Below, piece by piece: positions 23,876-33,934 of a stretch of 64,000 nucleotides of DNA (position 1 is its first letter; the number at the start of each line of letters is the position of its first letter). Where the stretch lies: positions 2,666,001 to 2,730,000 of the forward strand of contig CAUJLY010000001.1 of assembly GCA_963281155.1 (NCBI GenBank), written 5' to 3'. The DNA is from Rhabditophanes sp. KR3021 (lineage: Eukaryota; Nematoda; Chromadorea; Rhabditida; Alloionematidae). The notes below the pieces were generated by a model. The model was given only the letters and a program-made list of their open reading frames with translations, had not been told where the DNA came from and made no database searches. The translations under genes and the position numbers were made by a program.

Positions 23876-23878
23876 TTT

Positions 23879-24040
23879 AATTGTCTTCATTAGAAGGATC
23901 ATTTAATGTCATATCATCAGTATAAATAGCTTCTAATCTTGAAATTTCACTACTTCCACTTGCATTACCATTCCTCATTCTAAAATCAAAAATTGTGTCT
24001 CTAAAGATATGTGAGATATGCTTTGGCATCGTTATCAATG
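23879..24040 (-). other. Possible terminal exon or relic (minus strand)
   Basis: A minus-strand frame is open from about 24040 to TAA 23879-23881. A good acceptor (ATTTTTGATTTTAG) ends at 23979, just before AATGAGGAATGG. The tail (SRLEAIYTDDMTLNDPSNED) is acidic and hydrophilic, like a real C-terminus. No upstream exon could be connected in 24.0-24.7 kb. It may be the remnant of a receptor or transporter tail, or chance. Confidence 0.22.
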
Positions 24041-24785
24041 CAATCTTCTTTAATTAAGTCGTAGTATTAATGTAATCGGAATTTTAATAATCATCTTGGG
24101 CATCCTTATCTTAGTTTCCTTTTCAATTGTGTATTTATGTGTTTGTCTAAAAGTCAAGGTCTTCAACCCTTTAGCCCTATCCCCCCGGAGTAATATAAAT
24201 TTTATGAAAATTTGGTTAATGTAGTTTGAAAGCCACGGTTTTTTATACCTAAATCATAAAAAATATTTTCAACATCTCTTTTCTGCTGGGCAGGGGAGGC
24301 ATTTAAATTTTTTACGAAAAAAAACTTTCAGGCTAAGATACTAATTTACGGAATTTCAGGTTTAATAATAAGTAAATAAATATTATTTGATATCGAAATA
24401 GCTTAATTTGTATTCATTTTGGTATTTTTAAATAAATACCTTCCACTTCATAGAATTATTAGGTACCCACAACTTTATTTAATATACACAATAACATATG
24501 ATTATATGTACTTACTTTCAGACATTAAATGAAGCATGGAAATTAAAAACATTGCAAGTTAGGTTCAAAACATCTTTTATAAAAAAACAAGGCATTAAAT
24601 TAATTGCGTATGTTCTCACTTATTAGCCAATTTATGGATTTTCCGTTCCATCTCTTATCCAGTAAGTTTTTAGCGCGCTTAGCACAGATGATCTTAAACA
24701 TCTCACTTGAATAAGAGAGTTTAAGTAATCATTTATATCTAACTTTATTTTATTAACATCAATTATTGCTATTAAATAGTAGAAT
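24041..24785. other. Intergenic region
   Basis: About 745 bases without a supported gene. A short C/G-rich patch (CCCCCCGG near 24181) is unusual against the AT-rich background. The 64-codon minus-strand open stretch at 24632-24826 overlaps the start of the next gene and is rejected. Confidence 0.3.
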
Positions 24786-26381
24786 ATGGACAAATATAAT
24801 AAAACGTTTATGATTACTGCCTTCAACCAACAACATATTTTAGAAACCTGTATGAAATGTATTCATAGCAGAATTAATTTTGCCAACACTAATAAAAGAA
24901 ATTATATTCTTTTAGATAAAATCAGAGTTAATACGGCTAATCCTATTTATGTTGCACATCGTTTGGAGTTTAATTTTGGTGTCGAGTTTAAATATTTCTT
25001 TAATTACGCACGCCGAGATTCTTTTAATGAAGGTGAATATCATAGGATGCTGGTCAATATTTCATCTAATAATTGGGAGTTTGTCAAATGTTTAAATATA
25101 GTCCTAGAAAATTATACGGCAAAAGATGATTTACAAAATCTTGACCAAATCAAAGATGTCGTTAAGGAGTACAATAATAAAGCAAAGATTATCGAGCATT
25201 TATGTATCGACACTGTTTCAGTTTATAACCCTGAATACGACTTTCTCAACTTGGTTATGGAGCTATTATATCAATTTAAAGACAAGAAGATCTCAAAGAT
25301 TACAATAAATCTTAGAGATAACCCGAATCTATTAAAACTTATTGAATGGTCTACTATGCCCTTTATAACTAATGTGAAACAACATTTTCCTGATATTAGT
25401 GGAATATGCCTTAAATTGAATGCAACAAAATATTCCTTTGAAAATTTTAAAAGTTTCATAGATTTGTTAGCAAAATCAAATGGAAATGGTTTTGATTTGC
25501 TCACAGTCGATTTGTTTTGCGATGAGAATGAACAAATTGAACCATTTTCAATCTTGATAAATGATCCAATATATAATAATGTTTCAAAACAAATCAAAAT
25601 GAACATTGAAACTCTAGCTTATGAAAAATGGTTGCGATATATAACACACGAATCACGCAAATTAAATTCTTCTAAACTTCTATCCTTAAATCTTACCAAT
25701 TTTATGAAAAGCAATGATTTAACAGCTAGATTAAAAAATATCAAGCAACTTTCTTTTTCTATTTTTGATTATGATATTAATAGACGTATTGTAGAAGATA
25801 TTATATCAAATTTCAAAAAGTTAAGAAGTTTAAAATGTTTTGAAATTAATAGTGCTTTTGGGGATTACAACCAAGAACGAATTTTGTTAATTAAAAAGTT
25901 GCTTGCATCAATGCCAAAGAAAGTAGAAATATTGAAACTCAAAGACATTTATTTTGTATTAAATAGCTGCTATGGCAGAGAATTATCAAGAGCTTACCCG
26001 AATTTAAAGATGTTTTGTCACAGCCCCAGATATGATTCAAACACTGTTTACAATACTCATTTTTTTGCTGGTTTTAGGAATCTTCAAGTAATTGTTGTGA
26101 AATGTGAAATGAAAAGTACAATTGTTCCGCCTATAAGCATCAGACTTTTGGTGTTTGAATGCAATTTTGATATTTCAGAATTCAGTCAAGATGAAGTGGA
26201 CTACATCATCAAAAGTCCTACCAATCAAAGTGCTGTCTGCGATTGTTATAATTTACAAACCCCATTCAAAAATATTATTATTGATACTTCTGCCACAGGC
26301 AAACAATATTGTGTTAACTATAATGAAGTAAGTGACTTGTGTCTGTATATGAAGATAATCAAAAAATACTATAATAATTAA
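24786..26381 (+). CDS. Large leucine/asparagine-rich protein, F-box/LRR-like architecture, unknown
   Basis: A single exon from ATG 24786 encodes 531 aa without a signal peptide or TM segment. Leu/Ile- and Lys-rich helices and strands recur at about 25-30-residue spacing (for example ISKITINLRDNPNLLK, LLSLNLTNFMK, IKQLSFSIFDYD, VEILKLKDIYF), as in degenerate leucine-rich repeats. The first 60 residues could hold a diverged F-box, but the motif is not clear. Many intronless genes of this style occur in nematodes as substrate-recognition proteins; that link is inference. Base use is like its neighbours. Confidence 0.6.
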   Translation: MDKYNKTFMITAFNQQHILETCMKCIHSRINFANTNKRNYILLDKIRVNTANPIYVAHRLEFNFGVEFKYFFNYARRDSFNEGEYHRMLVNISSNNWEFVKCLNIVLENYTAKDDLQNLDQIKDVVKEYNNKAKIIEHLCIDTVSVYNPEYDFLNLVMELLYQFKDKKISKITINLRDNPNLLKLIEWSTMPFITNVKQHFPDISGICLKLNATKYSFENFKSFIDLLAKSNGNGFDLLTVDLFCDENEQIEPFSILINDPIYNNVSKQIKMNIETLAYEKWLRYITHESRKLNSSKLLSLNLTNFMKSNDLTARLKNIKQLSFSIFDYDINRRIVEDIISNFKKLRSLKCFEINSAFGDYNQERILLIKKLLASMPKKVEILKLKDIYFVLNSCYGRELSRAYPNLKMFCHSPRYDSNTVYNTHFFAGFRNLQVIVVKCEMKSTIVPPISIRLLVFECNFDISEFSQDEVDYIIKSPTNQSAVCDCYNLQTPFKNIIIDTSATGKQYCVNYNEVSDLCLYMKIIKKYYNN

Positions 26382-26787
26382 TAATCCGTTGTACTATGTA
26401 TATTTTGCTTTATAAATTAAACTTCTTTTGCACTTATTGTTGGCTTAAAATTCGTGTTTTAACGTTTGAATGAAAAATTTGTTAGAAACTCGAATTAATA
26501 AAGGACATTTGTAGTTTAGTGATATAATGACGAATATATAAATATCCACCCAAATGATAGCCACTTCTTACAAACATAATTTGCGGTGATTTTAAATGTG
26601 CATTTGTTGATATTAAATATATTTTACTAATTGTCTTCTTTATTCAAGCATCAGTTTATTTATTTTTTATGAAATTGTTTAATAAAATTATGGTGATCGC
26701 AAAGCTTTAATAAGTTTCGTTATATGTAAACAGAAAATTATAAATAATAGTCCGTAAGAACATTAAATTAATTTGATTTTCTTTTGA
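26382..26787. other. Intergenic region
   Basis: About 400 AT-rich bases leading to the TATA box at 26788. No gene seen. Confidence 0.3.
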
Positions 26788-26794
26788 TATAAAT
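26788..26794 (+). promoter_or_regulatory. TATA box of the 27-28.5 kb gene
   Basis: TATAAAT lies 31-37 bases before the ATG at 26825, making that ATG the probable first start codon on the transcript. Confidence 0.45.
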
Positions 26795-26847
26795 AGATTT
26801 ACAAAATCATTTTTCTTTGTAACAATGTTTTTACAATTCATTTTTAG

Positions 26848-28537
26848 TTGGTTCCTTATATACTTAGTATCATGTCAGGAACCAAAGTTAAGACACTTGG
26901 ACCCAATGAAGCTCCAACCGCAGCTTTTGCCACTAATGAATATGTTTTATTCAGAAGACCACCTGTTGCAAATGCTTTAAACTTTAAAGTTGTTAGATTA
27001 ACTAACGAAGAGAAACTCCCTGTTACATTGACAGAAACGGTTTATTATACTTTTAAAAAAGGAACTGGAGAAAACAAATATACCTTTGTATTTGCTTTGT
27101 TCTGCCCATGGAGATCATACATGTTGAACAACGTTGCAGCTACTATGTCGCAATTTTATCTGTATGTGCCTAATATACCCACAAATCATGCCACAATCAA
27201 TCACCGTACTGCTGTTAGCGTTATTGGACTTCCAAGTGACATCAGCAATCTTAACTTCTTATCCATTTATTCACACACAACCAAGTCTTATCCAGCACTT
27301 TCTCCAATGCCAGTTATTCCTGTATTATATACTACACTCAATCAAAAAAATGCAGGTTTCAAATACGAAGACTACCCAAAATTATACAATCCACCAAATT
27401 ACAATTACATCGACTGGGCTATCAAAGTAAAACCTGATGTAGCTAACGAACACCCTTTTTATTCAATGTATATTGTATTGTTGCGTCAACAGACGTCAGC
27501 GAACCAATTAGAAATAATGTTTTCTTGCAATGGCCCATCTGTTTCCCAAATGGTTATTTCATCTTTGATTATTTTTGCTTAAACATTATTCTTTTTAGTA
27601 AAGCTAATGACCCCTGATTGGGATAAGGTCGATCAAAATTATAATGGTGTGAACGTTGGACAATATAATTGCTTGAAATATTTGAAAGATCAAAAAGTAG
27701 AGTATGTCATATCACTTAAATCTAACAATCATTTCATCAAAAGTAACAAAGAAATTATTCAAATGGTTATATCATTGAATGGATCTGTTGCTGCTGAGTT
27801 TAAAGATTTTGCACCAGCCGGTAGATTCGATCCTATAACCTCGCATAACGAAAAACAAGACTGGACCCATGGTGGATTAAATATTTTCAGAGCTGGTAAG
27901 TGATTTACATTAAATACATTTTATCCATTTTTTAGGTGATCCAAGATTAACAGATGAAACTATCATGAAGGCAAAATTTCCTCTTTTCAGATCATATGAT
28001 GCGTTTGCACTTCCAATCGCCAGTTTAAAATATATTATGGACACACTTAATTTAGATACTTTTATGGAAAATCTCCAAAATAGAGAGGAATTATATCCAA
28101 ATTTATTTCCCAATAACATGTTCGGATCTGTCTTTGGAAACGGATATATTGAAATTCCCGGAGCTTATCATCATACGTGTTTAACTAAATACCCTAACTC
28201 GTTCCCTATTATCAGTTACCAAACATACAAAGACCATATTTATCCATGTATATCGTCATGGACTAAAGTTGACGGATGTGTAGTTACTGCTGAAACTATT
28301 TGGAAAGTCTATGATAATCCTGCAATTCAAGTTGGTCCAGTTTTTTATCAGGATGATGTTACAAGTGTCTATGGTATTGAGAGGATGGTTTACGATAGAC
28401 AAAACAGTAACTATGAATATGATTTGGACACTACTTTTTATCAAACAAATCCAATTGTAAGGTACCAAAAAGTGGCGAAAGATGCTTCCATGACTCAAGC
28501 TCAAAAATGTGATTATGCAGCAGACATGAGTTCATAA
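26848..28537 (+). CDS. Large extracellular-type protein of unknown family
   Basis: Exons 26848-27552, 27604-27895 and 27936-28537 join cleanly (phase 0, then phase 1) to give about 530 aa. Paired Cys-containing motifs (FALFCPWR, IMFSCNGPS, YNCLKYLK, HHTCLTKYP, YPCISSW, DGCVV) indicate a disulphide-bonded secreted protein. A good signal peptide (MFLQFIFSWFLIYLVSCQ) starts at ATG 26825, at the right distance from a TATA box, but it reads in a different frame from the body. The body's own first ATG is at 26872, without a signal. A one-base indel near 26880 or an unrecognised splice would reconcile them. I do not recognise the family. Confidence 0.6.
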
Positions 28538-28617
28538 CGATGCGTATATTATTTCATAAATAAATTTCATTAGAACCAACAACTTTTATGTACTTATTTA
28601 AATTTAAATAAGCCTAA

Positions 28618-29680
28618 TTACAAAAGACTTTTTAAACTATAAGATGAACAATAATAAGTAGGAATTAATCTGAGTGTTTCATAAAGTCTCTTTGACTTTG
28701 TTGAGACATCAATGTCTTTTTCATTACTAAGCTGAGCACTTCTTTTTTCTAATTCCAATTTTCCTTTTGATCCAAATAAGGTATTGTAAATGGTAAAATT
28801 TGAGTTATGAAAGGGATCTTGATTGAGGTGAGATATTTGATCATATGATATTTGAAGAGCCTCAACGGCAGTAGACATGCACAAAAACCAAGTAATGGCA
28901 CGCACCAGAACTTCCGGCTTATCAGTGTCTAAAATTGACAAAAAGCCAGTCACTGTTTTTGCAGCTAATATATAAGGAACAATATCTGGGCAGCAAGCTA
29001 AATTAATCAGCAAACGCAACGAATTTAAGTTAACTTCTCCCTTAATCCATAATTTATTAATACAAGTCGGTATGACGGGAATAAATAGATGAATTTGGGA
29101 TGTTTTTATGTTGACAGAGAGATTAGTAAGTGCTTGCAAAGCCACAATTCCCTCCATCTCAACAGTTGACTCAGATTTACGGATGATCATCGGAATAGCT
29201 CTTTTCAGGAGATACTCATTTTCTACATCTACAGCCATATTAGCAATACATTGCAATAACATTACGCGGCAAGATTTTGGCCAGTCCATGTGCTTTTCCA
29301 TAAATAAATTTGTGATTCTTGATGTAATGCCGTGCTCCCTGAGAAGAATCTAAATTAGGGTTGTTAACTTTTTTAGTTTAAGCTTGACTTACTTGATTAC
29401 CCGGATATGCCGTTGCATTTGATATAATAGTTAATAAAGGGAGAAATAAATCTTGGTGAGTATCAAAACACTTTAATGCTGTTGTTACCAAATTCATGTC
29501 ATTGTGTGAAAAAAGTCGTTGAACATTGTATAAACGATTGATTAGGGCTTTTACTTGGTCGTTGGTTTCGATTTCGGATGCTAGAAAGTATAATTTATTA
29601 TTTTCAAGATTTAGGTCTAAAAATGCTTTATACCAATTTTTGAGGTAAAACAATATGACTTCAAAATTTGTTTGCAACAT
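28618..29680 (-). CDS. Armadillo-repeat protein (ARMC10-like)
   Basis: Exon 1 complement(29393..29680) and exon 2 complement(28618..29349) join in phase 0 across a 43-base intron and give 339 aa. Helical repeats of armadillo type are visible (IVALQALTNLSVN, LRLLINLACCPDIVPYIL, VMLLQCIANMAVD). Positions and length resemble the ARMC10/ARMCX domain family, whose members sit at mitochondria or ER, but the N-terminal membrane anchor usual there is not obvious. An adapter role by protein-protein contact is inferred from the fold. The gene is convergent with the secreted gene just upstream, with only 80 bases between stops. Confidence 0.65.
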
Positions 29681-29799
29681 ATCTTAACGATGATTTGTCA
29701 TTTCATTCTTATTTTAATGAGGCTAATGCATGTTCTTATTATTAATTATAATATTTTAGCTAAAATAAGATCTAATCTCCTGGATTTATTTTTACTATT

Positions 29800-29917
29800 A
29801 TGACAATTAGAAAACAGGAGTTTATGGAACGGACTCTTGAAGAAGGATCGTATGAAGCAAAGGGCATTCAACCTGATGTACCAGATGGATCAATTACTTT
29901 TGGTGTAGATGAGAATT
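29800..29917 (+). other. Possible first exon of a small gene or relic
   Basis: ATG 29800 opens a hydrophilic, acidic frame (MTIRKQEFMERTLEEGSY...) that reaches a perfect GTAAGT donor at 29918. Coding-like pieces follow at 30060-30160 (Lys-rich) and 30205-30290, but no combination of acceptors connects them without a stop. It is probably a decayed gene, or an exon whose partners I could not find. Confidence 0.3.
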
Positions 29918-30298
29918 GTAAGTAATGCTATCTTTATAATGTCTTTTCTGATTGGACTTTGGAAGATTTTCTTATGACTGCTTGTTATGTTGGATAATCA
30001 ACAAATTATCTAAAAATCCACGCAAGAATGTCACAACAGCAAAAATAGGTACAAAACTAAAGTTGGCAATAAGCGTGTCTTGTCTAAAAAAGAAATCAAG
30101 ATTAAGAAGATTAATAACGCTAACTCTAAAACAATAATGATCAAAGGAAGTGAGTGAGAATCTAGTATATTATGGCTGAGTATTTTGGGATGAAGCTACT
30201 AATGTTGATCATGGGAAAGAAACATTTGGAGATGCCTACATGTTGTCACCTGTAAATGCTCAAAGTATTAGCAAACTTATTATTGAAAGGATGTTTAT

Positions 30299-30600
30299 TC
30301 AAAAAAATATCTCTTCTATTTGTTTTAAATTATTTTCTTTGCCATAAATCTTTTTTGAATCTACTTTAGACATACCTAAAAATAAATTTAAATTAAAATA
30401 AGATAAGATAAAGGTCTGACCTGGATTAGCCGTTAATGGATTTACTGTTATTCTCCAATTTGCCTTGGCTTCTTCTTCCGGGTCTTTTTGTGGAAGTGAC
30501 TAAATGGTGTTTATAAGTAAAAAAAATAAAAAATTACTTTAAATCTTCCATATCTCGGTGATGCAATTTCAACCACAAATGATGATTGTTGTTGTCCCAT
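30299..30600 (-). CDS. Small N-myristoyl-type protein, three exons, unknown
   Basis: Three short exons, complement(30538..30600), (30421..30499) and (30299..30375), join with matching phases (0, 1) and GT..AG introns, giving 72 aa. The protein begins MGQQQSSF, a good N-myristoylation consensus (Gly2, Ser6), and is otherwise hydrophilic (SLPQKDPEEEAKANWRI), ending in a basic/acidic helix. It would be a small membrane-associated cytosolic protein. The regular exon structure supports a real gene although each exon is short. I do not recognise the family. Confidence 0.5.
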
Positions 30601-31002
30601 TTTAATCTAAAATAAACAAAATTACTAAATATGTCCAAATTACGTAAAAGCTCTATTTCGAAAAATTAAATATTCAACGTTTACAACCATTACACAACAA
30701 ACTAAGGGCACAACTAAAGTGCCGCAACTTTAGGGCCTTTATTTTTTAAGCAAAAGTATCTATTTGCTCATAAGCTGTTGTAAATATTTTAATGACACCG
30801 GAACAAATAAATATACTAAATACTACTATGTCTTTGCCTTAAGAAGGTCTTGCTGGGAAGTATTTTATTAAAATGGTGGTGAGATTTGGCATAGATATAA
30901 TGGATATTTTTGAAAGTATATCTACTACACAACATAATATGATAAATATTTCAAGAGCTTTGTGCCCATTTTTGTTTCAACAAAAGTAAATATTATTTGG
31001 AT
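30601..31002. other. Intergenic region
   Basis: About 400 AT-rich bases, upstream of the small minus-strand gene. Nothing else seen. Confidence 0.3.
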
Positions 31003-31080
31003 CGATGGGCAACATAATTCCTGTGCCACGCAGTTTTAGGACTTGTGGCATGCAAAAGTCGTATAGTCGCTTTTTAGACA
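31003..31080 (+). other. Candidate isolated 5' exon
   Basis: ATG 31003 opens a GC-richer frame (MGNIIPVPRSFRTCGMQ...) that ends in AG followed by the donor-like GTATAG at 31081. The composition and residue mix look coding in a long AT-rich desert. It could be the first exon of the gene whose channel-pore exon is at 33811, but no intervening exon was found and the link is speculative. Confidence 0.3.
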
Positions 31081-33810
31081 GGTATAGATATTGTCTATGA
31101 TTAAAGAATATGAATATGGCTTGTCAATATGATGGATATTGCTTTAATATTAATGAGCGAAATGTGTATAAAACATTCTCAACATATATTCATAAATAGC
31201 AATGTATGAGGTGAAAATATTGTTTTGTTATAGACACCTCTCTCTGAAAAATCAAAGAAAAAGTATATGGCTTTTGGAATGAAATATTCTATGAATGAAA
31301 AAAGTGTCTCTTTTAGGGCCTATTCAGCCCTGCCAAATTCGATGGCAACAAAATAATTTTCTATATGTTTATATAAACGCTTTTTTGATAACAGTTAAAG
31401 CTTTCACAAAAATCTGGTCAAATAGATACAAGAATGATAACTAACTATTATAGTAGTTACAACATTATGTTTAGGGAGAAAAGTTTAATGAATGCAAATG
31501 TGTTTAAAATTAAATTTATATAAAATTGACCCTTAGACAATTTGCTTAAATTTGTTTAATTTGTTGATGGTATTAATGTTGTGATGTCATCATACATAAT
31601 ATTAAATTTTGCGTAAAATTTTAAATACAAAAAGATATTCAAGTATTTTTGATTAATTAAAAACAAAAGTTAGATGCCACATTGAAAGCAAGTTGATGCC
31701 ACATTGGTTAGAGTTATATATTTTGAAGGCATTTTTAAATATTGTAAATATCTTTTTTGAAAATAAATAGCTTTTATAAAGTTTTGGGAATATACAAAAA
31801 CAGGAAATAATAAGTTATATTTTTATTGAATAAGGGAAAATGTATAGTAAAGTTTGATAAAGCTGTATATGGCACCTATATAAATATTGCTGGGGTGGCA
31901 AAACAAAAGTTCAACATTTACCAAAATATGTGTATACAATATCACATAGAATATTTGATTCAAAACAGTAATATAATAATGTCGACCTTAGGCAAAGCCA
32001 TCTTCAAAGTTACCACGCATTGGATTGAAAATCTTCACATTAGCCTTCTATTGCTATACATTCATGTAAAGATTTTTAATTAACGTTATAATTAACAACA
32101 AAAATGAGTTGTTTTTTGAAAAGGCTCTGTAATTACGAATTTGTAGTGTTGTCAATAGATGCACGCATATCTTGCAACTCCTACTCTTTCATATTTCATG
32201 AAATTATAAACAGTGGCAGAATATCTAAATAAATAAGCTGATTGATAAAACTTTTCTAACCAAAAATATATTCATTAACATAAATGTGTCTAATAGTAAA
32301 AGATGATAATAATTTGGAAGTTTAGCAGTTTTTGAGAAATGAATAAACAAATACAGTTTTGATGTAGGCATTTACATATTCAAAAAATAGAAGATGCCTG
32401 AAGCTAACAATTATTTTTAAGTACGTTATCAATTTGAGGATTAGAAAGTGTAGACACACTTTTATATAATATATTCATTGTCAATGACAATTTGGAGTGC
32501 GCTGATAATTTGTCAAACGAAATTTCTGCATTCATTTTTCTTTTAAAATATTATACTATTGGCATTACTGTCTCCTGCCATAAGCATATCTCACGAAGTT
32601 AAATAAAAAATGAGTGTAATGAAGGGTAGGAGGCATAAAAATGTGAACTTTTAAACTTAAAAATTAATCAAATAAATGTGCATGTCAATAAATCATCCAA
32701 AATAGAAAGCCAAAAGATTCTAGAAGTCAATTAGTACAAGTTAAAAATGGCCTTTATTGAGTTAAAAAAGAATTTAATTTAGATACATTAAGAAGTAGCT
32801 GCACATCCAATAATCTTCAGACAGAATGTGTGAAATGTCTGAAAATATTTTTGTTGGTAGGCACGTTCTTGATATTTATCAAAATATAGAAAAAATTGTC
32901 TTGCCAAATTTGAAATAGGGGGTTGTTATTTTGATTTTTGGTAGGATTTAAGGCTTCCCATATAATCTAACAGTGTTTTGTTTAATATTTAAATACTTAA
33001 TCTTTAGATTTATAATAATTACAATATTTTATTGAAAAATAACTTACCTAAAGAAGAGGAATAAATTTTTCAAAGTAACGACAAATACTGAACTAATAAA
33101 TAATTAATGCAAAATTCAACGCTTATTTTAGTTCACCAAAAGTCAAACTAATTTATTCAATTTGCATAGATAAAAAGATTTCTTATACTTCGATTATCTT
33201 TGATCTCAAGGGAATATGTTTAGATTATGGAAAATGATGTTTCCACTATTTTCTACATGATAATATGTAAGAACAAATTTAATTATGTCCAGATTCACAT
33301 CAGATAAATCACTAACTTGCTTTGTAGTTATTTTTGTTCAAATTTTGAATTTTAAATCTTAATCTAAATTGTGATAATAAACAATATTTATTAATATGTG
33401 TTTAATCTTTAAACAGCTTTACACTGTTAATAAAATAATAAAGTTATTTAATGATTAAGACATATATCGCTTACAATTTGTTGCTTCATCTTCCTTTCAT
33501 CATTTGCATCATTTGCTATTTTAGGAATCTGCAACAAAGTTTTTCAGAATTAAAATTATGAATTTACAGAAATACACAAAGAATAAGCTTATAAAAATCG
33601 GAAATCACGTTCAAAATAATAAACATTCTTTCTTGTTTAGATTTATAAGAAAAGAATTGCTACCACCCATATTAAGAATTCTAAACTTCTAGCCTTCATT
33701 CATGGGAACAAAACAAATTACCTCAACTCAAGCAGCAAAAATTGGTTGTTTATAAAAACTTTGTACATGATGGTTTCAAACAAAAGCTTTACTATAATTC
33801 ATTTCCTCAG
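31081..33810. other. Gene-poor AT-rich region (possible long intron)
   Basis: About 2.7 kb with no supported exon. The open frame at 31826-32083 starts at TTG, is lysine/isoleucine-rich and has no domain, so it is not called. A second M1-type TM exon was looked for and not found. Confidence 0.3.
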
Positions 33811-33934
33811 ATTTATGCTTTACTTCTATCGTAACAATTGGCTATTCTGCCGGCTGTACGGCTATAAAAAAGGGCAAAACAGTGTCGACGATATTTGGCG
33901 TCTTGGGGATTCAATTGACCATTGTTGTTATTAG
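33811..33934 (+). other. Solitary exon resembling a two-pore K+ channel pore
   Basis: A strong acceptor (CATTTCCTCAG) precedes 33811, and GTACTT follows 33934. The exon reads CFTSIVTIGYSAGCTAIKKG, then TVSTIFGVLGIQLTIVVI. This matches a K2P (TWK) channel pore helix, selectivity filter and following TM segment (family pattern TTIGYG...G..F...GIPL). The filter glycine after Tyr is serine here (TIGYS), and GIP is GIQ. No other channel exon could be tied to it. It is either one exon of a long, widely spaced gene or a relic with a damaged filter. Confidence 0.45.

Noticed and set aside
31826..32083. 85-codon open frame in the gene desert
   Set aside because: It begins at TTG, has AT-driven composition and no recognisable motif or splice context.
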